Assembly (NCBI RefSeq): GCF_023051175.1
Contig: NZ_JALKII010000003.1
Span: 62,001-126,000 of the forward strand
Length of the DNA: 64,000 nucleotides
Direction: 5' to 3'
Source of the DNA: Alcanivorax quisquiliarum
GTDB lineage: Bacteria; Pseudomonadota; Gammaproteobacteria; Pseudomonadales; Alcanivoracaceae
Shown here: positions 48,598-61,201 of the stretch, piece after piece
Numbering within the stretch: position 1 is the stretch's first letter
Layout of the letters: each line of letters begins with the position of its first letter
Made by a program: the position numbers and the translations under genes
Notes under the pieces: model-generated
The model's input: the letters and a program-made list of their open reading frames with translations, nothing else
Database searches by the model: none
Told to the model about the DNA's origin: nothing

Positions 48598-50160
48598 ATG
48601 AGCAGCCCCGTCCAACGCGCCCTGATCAGCGTCTCCGACAAGACCGGCATCATTGAATTCGCCCGTGCCCTGAGCGAGCGAGGCATCGAACTGCTGTCCA
48701 CCGGCGGCACTTTCAAGGCGCTGTCCGAGGCCGGTATCCCGGTCACCGAAGTATCGGAACACACCGGCTTCCCGGAGATGATGGACGGCCGCGTGAAGAC
48801 GCTGCATCCGCTGATTCACGGCGGCATTCTGGCACGTCGCGGCCAGGACGATGCGGTGATGGCCGCTAATGGCATCAAGCGCATTGATCTGGTGATCGTC
48901 AACCTGTATCCGTTCGAGCAAACCGTGGCAAAACCGGGCTGTTCGCTGGAAGATGCCATCGAGAATATCGACATCGGCGGCCCGACCATGGTGCGCGCCG
49001 CCGCCAAGAACAACGCCCATGTGGGCATCGTCACCGATCCGGCCGATTACGCCCAGGTGCTGGCGGAGCTGGCCGAACATGGCGGCGCCCTTTCGGATGG
49101 CTTCCGCTTTGATCTGGCCATTCGCGCGTTCGAGCACACTGCCGCCTACGACAGCGCCATCGCCAATCATTTCGGCCGCCAGGTGGGCAACGGCAACGAG
49201 GCATTCCCGCGCACGCTGAATCTGAATTTCGTCAAGGCCCAGGATATGCGCTACGGGGAGAACCCGCACCAGCGCTCGGCCTTCTATACCGAACGTGCGC
49301 CGGCCGAAGCGTCCATTGCCACCGCACGACAGTTGCAGGGCAAGGAGCTTTCCTACAACAACATTGCCGATACCGATGCAGCACTGGAGTGCGTCAAGCA
49401 GTTTGACGAGCCCGCTTGTGTGATCGTCAAGCACGCCAACCCCTGCGGCGTGGCCGTGGCCGGTGATATTCTCGCCGCCTACGAGCTGGCTTTTGCTACC
49501 GATCAGGAATCTGCTTTCGGCGGTATCATCGCCTTCAACCGCCCGCTGGATGCAGCGACGGCGCGAGCCATCGTCGACCGCCAGTTCGTCGAAGTAATCA
49601 TCGCTCCCGAAGCCGACGATGCTGCCCAGGCGGTGATCGCCGAGAAGAAGAACGTACGCCTGCTGGTGTGTGGAAGCTGGGCAGCGCCCGACGCCGCACT
49701 GGATTACAAGCGCGTCAACGGCGGCCTGCTGGTGCAGGATCGCGATCTGGGCATGATCAGCGCCAGCGAGCTGACCGTGGTCACCAGGCGGCAACCCACC
49801 GAAGCCGAAATCCGCGATCTGCTGTTCGCCTGGAAAGTCGCCAAGTTCGTCAAATCGAACGCGATCATTTATGCACGCGACGGGCGCACCGTGGGCGTCG
49901 GCGCAGGCCAGATGAGCCGCGTCAATTCCGCCCGCATTGCCGGCATCAAGGCGGAGCACGCCGGGCTCGCCGTGCAGGGGGCAGTGATGGCCTCCGATGC
50001 CTTCTTCCCGTTTCGTGATGGTATCGACAACGCCGCCAGCGCCGGCATCCAGTGCGTGATCCAGCCGGGCGGCTCGATCCGCGACGACGAGGTCATCGCC
50101 GCCGCCGATGAGGCCGGCATGGCGATGGTGTTTACCGGCATGCGTCATTTCCGTCATTAA
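48598..50160 (+). CDS. purH: Bifunctional AICAR transformylase/IMP cyclohydrolase
   Basis: Last two steps of IMP synthesis. 520 residues. N-terminal cyclohydrolase/MGS-like domain ([43 protein letters not shown]), then the transformylase domain with the catalytic [10 protein letters not shown] and the C-terminal [16 protein letters not shown] and [12 protein letters not shown]. Complete. Followed at 97 bases by purD, with which it presumably forms a transcript. Confidence 0.98.
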   Translation: MSSPVQRALISVSDKTGIIEFARALSERGIELLSTGGTFKALSEAGIPVTEVSEHTGFPEMMDGRVKTLHPLIHGGILARRGQDDAVMAANGIKRIDLVIVNLYPFEQTVAKPGCSLEDAIENIDIGGPTMVRAAAKNNAHVGIVTDPADYAQVLAELAEHGGALSDGFRFDLAIRAFEHTAAYDSAIANHFGRQVGNGNEAFPRTLNLNFVKAQDMRYGENPHQRSAFYTERAPAEASIATARQLQGKELSYNNIADTDAALECVKQFDEPACVIVKHANPCGVAVAGDILAAYELAFATDQESAFGGIIAFNRPLDAATARAIVDRQFVEVIIAPEADDAAQAVIAEKKNVRLLVCGSWAAPDAALDYKRVNGGLLVQDRDLGMISASELTVVTRRQPTEAEIRDLLFAWKVAKFVKSNAIIYARDGRTVGVGAGQMSRVNSARIAGIKAEHAGLAVQGAVMASDAFFPFRDGIDNAASAGIQCVIQPGGSIRDDEVIAAADEAGMAMVFTGMRHFRH

Positions 50161-50256
50161 CGAATCAACCGGCGCCAGGCGCCGGGCAGACAAGCAAGGC
50201 AACGGCCGGCACCATCGCCCGCCGCGCCCCCGGAAGAGCGAAAGAGGCTAACCCTC

Positions 50257-51540
50257 ATGAAGGTTCTCATCATCGGCAATGGCGGTCGCGAACACGCGCT
50301 CGCCTGGAAAGTGGCCCAGTCCGCCAATGTGGAAAAGGTCTTTGTGGCGCCCGGCAACGCCGGCACTGCCCGTGAAGCAAAAGTGGAAAATGTCGATATC
50401 GGCGTGCTGGATAAAGTTGCGCTGGCAAACTTTGCCCGCGACAACGATGTAGCGCTGACGCTGGTCGGCCCGGAAGCGCCGCTGGTGGAAGGCGTAGTCG
50501 ATCACTTTCAGGCCGCGGGCCTGAAATGCTTCGGCCCGACTGCCGCCGCGGCACAGCTGGAAGGCTCGAAAGCCTTCACCAAGGATTTTCTGGCCCGGCA
50601 CGATATTCCCACCGCCGCCTACCGCAACTTCACCGAACTGGACGCCGCGCTGGCCTATGTGCGCCAGCGTGGTGCGCCGATCGTCATCAAGGCCGATGGC
50701 CTGGCCGCTGGCAAGGGTGTCATTGTCGCCATGACCCTGGAAGAAGCCGAAGCCGCTATCAATGACATGCTGGCCGGCAACCGTTTCGGCGAAGCCGGGC
50801 ATCGTGTCGTGATCGAAGACTTTCTTGATGGCGAGGAAGCCAGCTTCATCGTCATGGTGGATGGCCGTCACGTGCTGGCCATGGCCACCAGCCAGGATCA
50901 CAAGCGCATCGGCGATGGCGATACCGGACCGAACACCGGCGGCATGGGCGCCTATTCGCCCGCACCGGTCGTCACCGACACCATCTACCAGCGCGTCATG
51001 GACGAAGTGATCCTGCCTACCGTGCATGGCATGGCGGCCGAAGGGCACCCCTATGTCGGCTTCCTCTATGCCGGCCTGATGATCGATAGCGGCGGCGCAC
51101 CCCGCGTGATCGAATATAACTGCCGCTTCGGCGACCCCGAAACCCAGCCGATCCTGATGCGCCTGAACAGCGATCTGGCCGAATTGTGCCTGGCGGCACT
51201 GGACGGCCGCCTGAACGAAGCCGAGGTGCAATGGGATCCGCGCCCGGCGCTGGGTGTGGTCATGGCCGCGGGCGGCTACCCGGATGATTATCGCAAGGGT
51301 GATATCATTCAGGGTCTGGATGGCACTGATGCCGACGATCTGAAAGTCTTCCACGCGGGCACCGCCTTGCGTGGCGACGAGGTCATCACCAGCGGGGGCC
51401 GCGTGCTTTGCGTCACGGCACTGGGTGACACCGTATCCGCAGCCCAGCAGCGTGCCTATGAAGGTGTGCGTGGCATTCAGTGGGACGAGTGCCAGTACCG
51501 CACCGACATCGGATACCGCGCCGTGGCCCGCGAACAGTAA
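50257..51540 (+). CDS. purD: Phosphoribosylamine-glycine ligase
   Basis: Second step of purine synthesis. 427 residues of ATP-grasp enzyme: N-terminal MKVLIIGNGGREHALAWKVA, GPEAPLVEGVVDHF, the ATP-binding IVIKADGLAAGKGVIVAMT, MGAYSPAPVV and the metal-binding EYNCRFGDPETQPIL. Complete and normal. In P. aeruginosa the next gene is retS; here another gene comes between. Confidence 0.98.
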   Translation: MKVLIIGNGGREHALAWKVAQSANVEKVFVAPGNAGTAREAKVENVDIGVLDKVALANFARDNDVALTLVGPEAPLVEGVVDHFQAAGLKCFGPTAAAAQLEGSKAFTKDFLARHDIPTAAYRNFTELDAALAYVRQRGAPIVIKADGLAAGKGVIVAMTLEEAEAAINDMLAGNRFGEAGHRVVIEDFLDGEEASFIVMVDGRHVLAMATSQDHKRIGDGDTGPNTGGMGAYSPAPVVTDTIYQRVMDEVILPTVHGMAAEGHPYVGFLYAGLMIDSGGAPRVIEYNCRFGDPETQPILMRLNSDLAELCLAALDGRLNEAEVQWDPRPALGVVMAAGGYPDDYRKGDIIQGLDGTDADDLKVFHAGTALRGDEVITSGGRVLCVTALGDTVSAAQQRAYEGVRGIQWDECQYRTDIGYRAVAREQ

Positions 51541-51554
51541 CACCCGCTGCTCTG

Positions 51555-51596
51555 TGCTCTGCCCCGCCAGCGCATGTGCTCAGGCCGGGCAGAGCA
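51555..51596 (+). terminator. Long-loop inverted repeat after purD
   Basis: TGCTCTGCCC (51555-51564) and GGGCAGAGCA (51587-51596) pair perfectly with a 22-base loop, 15 bases after the purD stop. No T-run, so a weak or factor-dependent terminator. Confidence 0.4.
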
Positions 51597-51727
51597 ATAA
51601 CCCCACTATCCCTCACACCGACCTCGCCACCCCGCTCCCCGCGCCGCGTGTGCCAACTGGCTCTCACCATGGGCGCGCCGCTCACTGCCCCACCCGGGCC
51701 GGCCTGTGAACACCCGCCCTGCTCTGC

Positions 51728-51733
51728 CATAAT
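51728..51733 (+). promoter_or_regulatory. Possible -10 box of the cNMP-rhodanese gene
   Basis: CATAAT 41 bases before the ATG at 51774. The -35 is not convincing. Confidence 0.25.
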
Positions 51734-51773
51734 GCTTCCGTCGTAGAGCCGACAACTGGAGCCATGATTCCGC

Positions 51774-52829
51774 ATGAGTAACGACGCCCCGCACATTGAT
51801 CTGGAACGGCTGAAGCATTTCATCCCTTTCGATGGCCTGAGTGATTCGCATCTGGCAGAAATTCGTGCGCGCATCCAGTTGTTGCGGCTGCCGCCGGGCC
51901 GGCTGGTGTTCAAGCGTGGCGAGCCTGCGGCCCGCGCCCTGTTCCTGATCGAAGGCGCAGTGGACATGACCGACGCCAGCTTTCAGGTGCGGCCGCTGCC
52001 AGCCGATGATGACGAAAATTATCTGGCACTGGATAACTACCCCACGCACACCGTCAACGCAATCACCACCGCGCCCAGCATCTTTTATGCGCTGGATCGT
52101 AACCATCTCGATCTGCTGATGACCTGGACACAAGCCGCAGAATCCATGCTCGAAGAAGGCGACGATGCCGACCAGCGTGACTGGATGGACGCGCTGCTCG
52201 GCTCGGAGCTGTTCGCACAGGTGCCGCCGGCACGCATCCAGTCGCTGTTCGTGAAGTTCGAGGAACACCCCTGCAATCTGGGCGATGTGATTGTGCGCGA
52301 AGGCGACAGCGGCGATACCTTTTTCGTCATCAAACAAGGCAAAGCGATGGTGACACGGCAGCATAGCGGCCGCGAAGAAACGCTCGCTGCCCTGACTGCC
52401 GGTAATTTCTTCGGCGAAGACGCCCTGATCTCCGATGCGCCCCGCAACGCCACCGTGACCATGACCAGCGACGGCCTGCTGATGCGACTGGGCAAAGATG
52501 ATTTTCGTGCGCTCTTGCAACAATCCGTGGTGCGCCGCGTCAGCGCCGAGCAACTCGACGCGCTCAACGAAGAAGGCGACCGCGCCTGTATACTGATTGA
52601 TGTACGCTTGCCGATGGAGTTCAGGCATGATCGTACACCGGGCGCTCGCAATATCCCGTTGCCGGAGTTGCGCCGTGAACTACGCAGTCTGGAAAAGGAT
52701 TTTATTTATGTGGTCAGCTGTGACGGAGGCCGCCGCAGCGAGCTGGGAGCTTATCTGCTCTCGGAAGCCGGGTTCGACGCATTCGTACTGGCACGCGCTG
52801 AAGAAAAGGACGCAGCAGCCGCGTCATGA
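51774..52829 (+). CDS. Cyclic nucleotide-binding (two domains) and rhodanese protein
   Basis: 351 residues. Residues about 10-115 form a first cNMP-like jelly roll that lacks the phosphate-binding cassette; about 145-250 form a second one whose cassette F213-G-E215-D-A-L...R224-N-A-T is intact and should bind cAMP or cGMP. Residues about 265-345 are a rhodanese domain with Cys316 in VVSCDGGRRS, placed as the active-site cysteine. No DNA-binding helix-turn-helix is present. The downstream hybrid sensor starts within about ten bases of its stop, so the two are probably cotranscribed and may work together. Reaction unknown. Confidence 0.85.
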   Translation: MSNDAPHIDLERLKHFIPFDGLSDSHLAEIRARIQLLRLPPGRLVFKRGEPAARALFLIEGAVDMTDASFQVRPLPADDDENYLALDNYPTHTVNAITTAPSIFYALDRNHLDLLMTWTQAAESMLEEGDDADQRDWMDALLGSELFAQVPPARIQSLFVKFEEHPCNLGDVIVREGDSGDTFFVIKQGKAMVTRQHSGREETLAALTAGNFFGEDALISDAPRNATVTMTSDGLLMRLGKDDFRALLQQSVVRRVSAEQLDALNEEGDRACILIDVRLPMEFRHDRTPGARNIPLPELRRELRSLEKDFIYVVSCDGGRRSELGAYLLSEAGFDAFVLARAEEKDAAAAS

Positions 52830-52836
52830 TCGGGCT

Positions 52837-55626
<2,790 letters not shown>

Positions 55627-56641
55627 AGGAACTCTGCTCGGCGAACCCCAGAAGCAATGCAATATCGCTCAGGCTCAATGCCGGGTCACGCAAGTACAGC
55701 TCGGCCAGGGAACGCCGCAAACCGTCCAGCAGCGCCTGAAAGCTCACGCCATGGCGCTGCAAGCGGCTTTGCAGCGTGCGCACCGCCAGCCCCATTCGTG
55801 CCGCCACCGCCTCGATGCCCGGCTCGCCGTCGGAGAGCATCTGGTAGAGCTGGCTGCGTACGGCGTTGACCAGATTGGTGCCGGCATCGTAATCCGCCAG
55901 CAACGCTGCTGCCTCGCGCTCCATCAGCTGCGCCAGGCCCGGATCAGCGCCGCGCAATGGCAACGACAGCATCGCCGGCGCCAGCTCCACGCCATCAAAC
56001 GCAGCCTGAAAATGCACCGGGCAACCGAACCAGCGCTCGTAACGCTGCCGATCCGCCGGCGCCGCGTGGCGAAAGAAAGCGGCTAACGGCGCGATCTCGG
56101 TTGTCGCGTCGCCCACCAGCTGACGCGCAAAACTGACCCAGCCAGTAATCGCCGCTTCCGTCACAAAACGTGCCGGGGTGCCGGTCACCGGGCATTGCCA
56201 ACTCAGACGGACCGGATCGCCCGGCGTCAACTTCGCCGTGCCCAGGTTGCCTGCCAGTTTCTCGAAACGTAGCAGACGCTGGATCGCCTGGCCCAGATCG
56301 GCACTCGCCAGCAGCGCGTAGCCCAGCACCTGATAAGAGCGCGCCTGCACCAGCCGCCCCGTCTCGAACCCCAGACCGTCATCGCCTGTCTGTTCCAGAA
56401 TCACCAGAAAAAGCCGCAGCACATCCACCAGCGGCAACAACGCATCCGCTCGCGCCAACTGTGCGGCATCAATGCCGGCACGCGCCAGCACATCGGCCTG
56501 ATCCAACCGGTAATGCGCCAGCAATGGCGGCAGCACCGAGCCGATATAAGCCGCCGATACTGATTGCGGCTCGCCAGCTATCCCCGGGTCAATAAGCATG
56601 TTTTCTCCGCCGCTCCGGCTCAGTGCCGCCACCCGTACTGC

Positions 56642-58114
56642 TCAACCTGCCGGCACCGCACGGCCGTGGCACCATGCGCGCAGGGCACCGATCTGCTCCG
56701 CCATCGTCACCGATAACGGCACCGTGCTGGTGATCTCCTGCTCCAGATGAGCATCACTGAGACGTTGCTCCTGCGCACGGGCGCTGTAAAGCGCCGCCAC
56801 CACCGCCTGCTCGATTTCCGCGCCAGTAAAACCTTCACAGCGCGCCGCCAGACGAGCCAGATCAAAACGGCTGCTCTGTTCACCACGCCGGCTCAGATGA
56901 ATGCGCAATATCTCGGCGCGGATGGCCGCCTCCGGCAAATCGACAAAAAACAGCTCGTCGATGCGCCCCTTGCGCACCAGCTCCGGTGGCAGCCGCTCGA
57001 TATTGTTGGCCGTCGCCACCAGAAACACCGGCGCCTTGCGCTCGGCCATCCAGGTCAGCAAAGTACCCAGCACCCGCCGCGAGGTGCCGCCGTCGTTATC
57101 ACCGGCGGCCAGCCCCTTTTCGATCTCGTCGATCCACAGTACACAAGGCGCCATGGTTTCTGCCATCTGCAACGCCTCGCGCAGATTGCGTTCTGTTTCG
57201 CCAAAATACTTGTTGTACACCGCACCCATATCCAGCCGCAGCAGCGGCAGATGCCACAGGCCCGCCACCGCTTTTGCAGCGAGGCTTTTGCCGCCACCCT
57301 GCACGCCTACCAGCAAAATACCCCGCGGCACATCTGCCGCCCCGGGATCAAGAAATGCCTGCCGCCGTCGCTCCAGCCAGGCTTTCAGATTCGACAGGCC
57401 GCCCACCTGCGCAAAGTTTGCCGTGTCGTATTCGAAACTGAGCACACCATCCATATCCAGCAGGCGAAACTTCGCCCTGTTCACTTCCGGTAGATCATCA
57501 TCGGTGATCGCGCCATCCTGAATGATGGCGCCTCGGGCAAGCTTGCGCGCATCGTCCACACTCAGGCCACGCAGATTGCGCACCAACTTGTCCAGCGCCT
57601 CGCGCCCGGCGCGCACACGCTGGCCGCTTTCGCGGGTAAAATTGCGCGCCTCTTCCTGCACGATACGCATCAATTGCTCCGTATCCGGCAGCGACAGGCT
57701 AAAGCGCGTGCTCGCCCGCGACAGCTCGGGCGGCAATTTGAAGGCGTGGCTGATCAGCAATAACGTGTGCGGCACCGTGTCATGGCGCAGTGCGATATCT
57801 TTCAGCAACCGGACGATACGCGGCGCATTTTCCACATAAGGGTGAAAATCACAGAGCGCATAAATACCAGCTTCCGCGTTACCTCGAATCTGACCCAGCA
57901 CCGCTTCCGGTTCGCTGGCATGGCGCTGGCTGGGCGCGTTCTCGATTTCCAGCCGCCGCAAACCCTCGACAATTGTCCAGCTGAATACCGGCCGGCCTTG
58001 TTGCATACCGATGCGGCGCACCAGATCCAGCGCCCGGCGCTCCTCCCAGGTTTCCAGCACGACAATCGGATAACGCGACTCCATCACCAGCCGCAGATCA
58101 GTCAGATCCTTCAT
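56642..58114 (-). CDS. Ycf46-like AAA ATPase
   Basis: 490 residues from the ATG at 58114 (MKDLTDLRLVMESRYPIVVL); the frame continues upstream but without the family N terminus. An N-terminal degenerate AAA-like half (ETWEERRALDLVRRIGMQQG) precedes a full AAA module: Walker A GVQGGGKSLAAKAVAG, Walker B CVLWIDEIEKGL, sensor and arginine-finger region ATANNIERLPPELVRKGRID. The layout equals Ycf46/cyanobacterial-type ATPases linked to inorganic-carbon use and stress in algae and cyanobacteria; the role in gammaproteobacteria is unclear. Separated by 9 bases from the araC-type gene. Confidence 0.85.
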   Translation of the reverse strand: MKDLTDLRLVMESRYPIVVLETWEERRALDLVRRIGMQQGRPVFSWTIVEGLRRLEIENAPSQRHASEPEAVLGQIRGNAEAGIYALCDFHPYVENAPRIVRLLKDIALRHDTVPHTLLLISHAFKLPPELSRASTRFSLSLPDTEQLMRIVQEEARNFTRESGQRVRAGREALDKLVRNLRGLSVDDARKLARGAIIQDGAITDDDLPEVNRAKFRLLDMDGVLSFEYDTANFAQVGGLSNLKAWLERRRQAFLDPGAADVPRGILLVGVQGGGKSLAAKAVAGLWHLPLLRLDMGAVYNKYFGETERNLREALQMAETMAPCVLWIDEIEKGLAAGDNDGGTSRRVLGTLLTWMAERKAPVFLVATANNIERLPPELVRKGRIDELFFVDLPEAAIRAEILRIHLSRRGEQSSRFDLARLAARCEGFTGAEIEQAVVAALYSARAQEQRLSDAHLEQEITSTVPLSVTMAEQIGALRAWCHGRAVPAG

Positions 58115-58342
58115 GGTGCCAGCCCCCCGCCCCGCGCTGCCGGCAACACAGTGCGGCCCGCCATCGACAATTGCTCCGGCACGGCACCCCCCTTCTTCTG
58201 CATACTTGCGACAGTATCGCCAACCGCTTTGGCAGCGCACCGACTGTTGTTGTTAATCGCCATTATTATTGGTCATCCATCCCCGTCAACAGCCACCACC
58301 GCCGGTATCGGCGAGCCTACCACAGGGGGCGACACAACATGC

Positions 58343-58348
58343 TAGAAT
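58343..58348 (+). promoter_or_regulatory. Possible -10 box of coq7
   Basis: TAGAAT ends only seven bases before the coq7 ATG. If used, the transcript would start at or within a base or two of the ATG, that is, leaderless. The -35 side is weak. Confidence 0.3.
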
Positions 58349-58355
58349 GCGCCCC

Positions 58356-59018
58356 ATGACAACGACCCGACACAGTCGCCGCCTGAGTCCGCTGGACCAG
58401 CTGCTGGCCCGCGCCGACAACGCCTTGCGCACCCTCACCCCCGGCGCCACCCGGGGTGAGCGCGCCAATCCGGCCGACGCGGCACGCAGCGATAGTACGC
58501 CTGCCGACGCCCACCAGGCGCGACATATCGCCGGCCTGATGCGCATCAACCACACCGGTGAAGTGTGCGCGCAAGCACTCTATCAAGGCCAGGCCAGCAC
58601 CGCTGCGTTACCTCATGTGCGCCGCGCCATGGAAGAAGCCGCCCGCGAGGAAGAAGATCATCTGGCCTGGTGCGAAGAACGCATCCGCGAACTGGGTAGT
58701 GAGCCGAGCGTACTCAATCCGGCGTTCTATGCCCTCTCCTTCAGCATCGGCGCGCTGGCCGGGATGGCCGGTGATCGCTGGAGTCTGGGCTTTGTTTCGG
58801 AAACCGAGCGGCAGGTGGTGCGCCATCTGGATGCGCACCTCATGCAAGTGCCATTGGAAGACGAGCGCACCCGCGCCATTCTCGAACAGATGCGCGAAGA
58901 CGAGCTGAAGCACGCTGTCACCGCCGAGCAGGCCGGGGGCGCCGCGCTGCCAACCCCCATTCGTCGGCTGATGGCGTTGGTCAGCAAGGTCATGACTTTC
59001 AGCACCTATCGCATCTGA
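58356..59018 (+). CDS. coq7: 2-polyprenyl-3-methyl-6-methoxy-1,4-benzoquinol monooxygenase
   Basis: Di-iron hydroxylase of ubiquinone synthesis. Start ATG at 58356 gives 220 residues, normal for the bacterial form. Iron ligands are visible in [29 protein letters not shown] and [14 protein letters not shown]. There is no Shine-Dalgarno sequence in front of the ATG, which agrees with a leaderless start. In P. aeruginosa coq7 neighbours speD, osmC and vfr, as here. Confidence 0.96.
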   Translation: MTTTRHSRRLSPLDQLLARADNALRTLTPGATRGERANPADAARSDSTPADAHQARHIAGLMRINHTGEVCAQALYQGQASTAALPHVRRAMEEAAREEEDHLAWCEERIRELGSEPSVLNPAFYALSFSIGALAGMAGDRWSLGFVSETERQVVRHLDAHLMQVPLEDERTRAILEQMREDELKHAVTAEQAGGAALPTPIRRLMALVSKVMTFSTYRI

Positions 59019-59326
59019 CCCACCGCAGCCCACCCCTGGCCTGCCGCAGCCGCCACAACGACACCCGGTCTTTTCCGGCAAATGGCAAGTTACCGGCCTG
59101 ACCGCCAGCCTGAAAAAATACCTTCAGCGGGAAAGCGTTTCCCCGCACACAAACGTGCCGCCCCGCCCGCCAGGCACGCGATGGCTTAACGGATCAATGC
59201 AAAAGGGGATAGCGATTGGAAGACACGGGCCATCCTGTGATGGCCCGTGGGTAACAGCGTGGCAAACGCTGGCAACGGGTGGCGCAGCCTTCAGGTTGCG
59301 CAGCCCGGCCTGCGTCGATACGGCGG
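59019..59326. other. 308-bp spacer between convergent coq7 and speD
   Basis: No gene. It holds one strong hairpin (separate entry) and otherwise ordinary GC-rich sequence. Confidence 0.7.
59224..59249. terminator. Hairpin between coq7 and speD
   Basis: Perfect 11-bp stem CACGGGCCATC (59224-59234) and GATGGCCCGTG (59239-59249) with loop CTGT, about 80 bases beyond the speD stop. It lacks a long T-run in either direction. Confidence 0.6.
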
Positions 59327-60130
59327 TTATTCCACGTTACGGCTGTAGAAAATCTCGAGCATTTCCTTGCGCAAGCGCATTTCGATATCTTCCAGCTCTT
59401 CGGCGTTGAATTCATCCACGCCGGCGCCGAACAGATAATTGTCGATGTCGAAATCTTTCAGCAGCATCTTGGTGTGGAAGATGTTCTCCTGATAGACGTT
59501 AACGTCGATCATCTGATACTCGTTCTGCGTCTCTTCCGTGAGGAAGTTCTGGATCGAATTGATGTCGTGATCGATGTAGTGTTTGGTGCCGTCCACGTCG
59601 CGCGTCATGCCGCGCACCCGGTAATCGATGGTGACGATATCCGAGTCGAAGCTGTGGATCAGGTAGTTCAGCGCCCGCAGGGGCGAGATCACACCACAGG
59701 TAGACACATCGACATCCACGCGGAACGTGGAAATACCATTATCCGGGTGTGATTCCGGATAGGTGTGCACGGTCACGTGGCTCTTGTCCAGATGCGCGAC
59801 AATCGAATCCGGCAGCGGGCCCGGGCCTTCCTCATCGAAATCCGGGTCGGTCGGCGGCGCATCATGTTCGGCAATCAGCATAGTGACGCTCGCGCCCTGC
59901 GGATCGTAATCCTGGCGCGCCACGTTCAGCACGTTGGCGCCAATGATCCGCGTGACGTTGGTGAGAATCTCCGTCAACCGCTCCGCATTGTAGAGTTCAT
60001 CGATATATTCGATGTACTCCTTGCGATGCTGCTCCGTCTTGGCATAGCTGATATCAAAGATATTGAAGCTGAGCGACTTCGTCAGGTTATTGAAGCCGTG
60101 CAACTTGATCTTCTGGTTCAGGTCTCTCAC
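59327..60130 (-). CDS. speD: S-adenosylmethionine decarboxylase proenzyme
   Basis: Provides decarboxylated SAM for spermidine synthesis. 267 residues, the long enterobacterial type. The self-cleavage site that creates the pyruvoyl cofactor is at [13 protein letters not shown] (Lys-Ser bond). Other family segments: [19 protein letters not shown] at the N terminus and [15 protein letters not shown]. Last gene of a minus-strand osmC-VOC-speD group, 32 bases after the VOC gene. Confidence 0.96.
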   Translation of the reverse strand: MRDLNQKIKLHGFNNLTKSLSFNIFDISYAKTEQHRKEYIEYIDELYNAERLTEILTNVTRIIGANVLNVARQDYDPQGASVTMLIAEHDAPPTDPDFDEEGPGPLPDSIVAHLDKSHVTVHTYPESHPDNGISTFRVDVDVSTCGVISPLRALNYLIHSFDSDIVTIDYRVRGMTRDVDGTKHYIDHDINSIQNFLTEETQNEYQMIDVNVYQENIFHTKMLLKDFDIDNYLFGAGVDEFNAEELEDIEMRLRKEMLEIFYSRNVE

Positions 60131-60162
60131 CTCTGGCTACCTTTCCTCTGCGCCTTGCACAG

Positions 60163-60582
60163 TCAGTCGTTGCGGATAAAACGGCCACCGGAAATGGGGG
60201 GGTGCCAGATGAACTGCACCACCACCGCTTCCGGGTCCAGACAATAGAAGCTGCGTGCCCCGTCCCGGTGCGTGCGCGGCTCCGATTTCATGGTCACGCC
60301 CTGGTCTTTCAGGAACGTGAACCACTGGTCCACCTCGTCCATGCGGTCGATGATGAAGCCAATGTGATCCAGTCGCTGCGGCCGGGCGAACGATTCGCCC
60401 TGCCAGCGATGCAACGCCAGATTGTCACAGCCCGAACACAGATAGACGTTATCCGCATCCGGGCGCCATTCCACCGCCATGCCGAGCAGATCGACATAGA
60501 AGTGCTCACAGGCGGGCAGATCGTTGACGAACAGCGCTACATGCCGCAATCCGCCCAACGCTGCCGGCCGCTTGCTCGTCAT
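60163..60582 (-). CDS. VOC-superfamily (glyoxalase/dioxygenase fold) protein
   Basis: 139 residues from the ATG that overlaps the osmC stop (ATGA). Two beta-alpha-beta-beta-beta units: GGLRHVALFVNDLPACEHFY and LDHIGFIIDRMDEVDQWF. Metal-ligand candidates are His16, His/Glu in RLDHIGF and Glu near the end (DPEAVVVQFIWHP). A lyase or dioxygenase role is possible; substrate unknown. It is an addition between osmC and speD relative to P. aeruginosa. Confidence 0.85.
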   Translation of the reverse strand: MTSKRPAALGGLRHVALFVNDLPACEHFYVDLLGMAVEWRPDADNVYLCSGCDNLALHRWQGESFARPQRLDHIGFIIDRMDEVDQWFTFLKDQGVTMKSEPRTHRDGARSFYCLDPEAVVVQFIWHPPISGGRFIRND

Positions 60583-61001
60583 CGTTCTTCGATCTCGTGG
60601 CTGTGGGTCATTTCGACACCCGCACGCCCAAGCATGATCGACGCCGAGCAATACTTTTCTGCCGACAGCTCCACCGCCCGCTTGACCTGGTTCGGTTTCA
60701 GGTTCGTGCCCGCCACCACAAAATGCAGGTGAATACGGGTAAATACCGCAGGCACTTCATTTTCGGCCCGCTCGGCCGTCAGTTCACAGCGGCAGGCGGT
60801 CACATCCTGCCGGGCTTTGCGCAGGATGTGGACGACATCAAAAGAAGCGCAGCCGCCCACGCCCATCAGCAGCATCTCCATCGGCCGCGCACCGCGGTTC
60901 TCGCCGCCGTGTTCCGCCGGGCCGTCCATCAGCACCGTGTGCCCCGTACCGGACTTCGCCTCGAAACAGACGTTCCCCTGCCAACGAATCGTAGCTTGCA
61001 T
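60579..61001 (-). CDS. OsmC-family peroxiredoxin-like protein
   Basis: 140 residues with the OsmC/Ohr-like layout: GPAEHGGENRGARPMEMLLM, then GGCASFDVVHILRKAR containing one cysteine, and the C-terminal VELSAEKYCSASIML with the second cysteine. Probably a thiol-dependent peroxide-handling protein. It is divergent from crp/vfr across a 200-bp spacer, as in P. aeruginosa, and heads the osmC-VOC-speD operon. Confidence 0.9.
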   Translation of the reverse strand: MQATIRWQGNVCFEAKSGTGHTVLMDGPAEHGGENRGARPMEMLLMGVGGCASFDVVHILRKARQDVTACRCELTAERAENEVPAVFTRIHLHFVVAGTNLKPNQVKRAVELSAEKYCSASIMLGRAGVEMTHSHEIEER

Positions 61002-61201
61002 AAACAGACTCCTTCAGCGCGGGCGCAGGTTACCACAACGCCAGCCTGCCACCATACCCCGAGTTCCTGACCACTCGGCCTGCCGACGATGGCGACCATT
61101 CCGCAGCTTGTGAAGGCGCGCCTTGGCAGGAGCGCCAAAAAAGGGCAATATCAGACCGTTTTGTCACCTTTTTTACCTACTTACCAGGCGAATAACAGGC
61201 C

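Noticed and set aside
48112-50202. Open frame of nearly 700 codons on the minus strand opposite purH
   Set aside because: It is the mirror of a GC-rich, strongly biased purH gene. No family motif, no start signal, and purH itself is beyond doubt.
50248-51543. Long minus-strand open frame opposite purD, also similar ones opposite lipA (17045-18352) and leuS (1527-2357)
   Set aside because: Antisense frames stay open in high-GC codon usage. None shows coding features of its own.
51774-52829. Reading this as a Crp-type transcription factor
   Set aside because: Two cNMP domains are present but no helix-turn-helix; the C terminus is a rhodanese.
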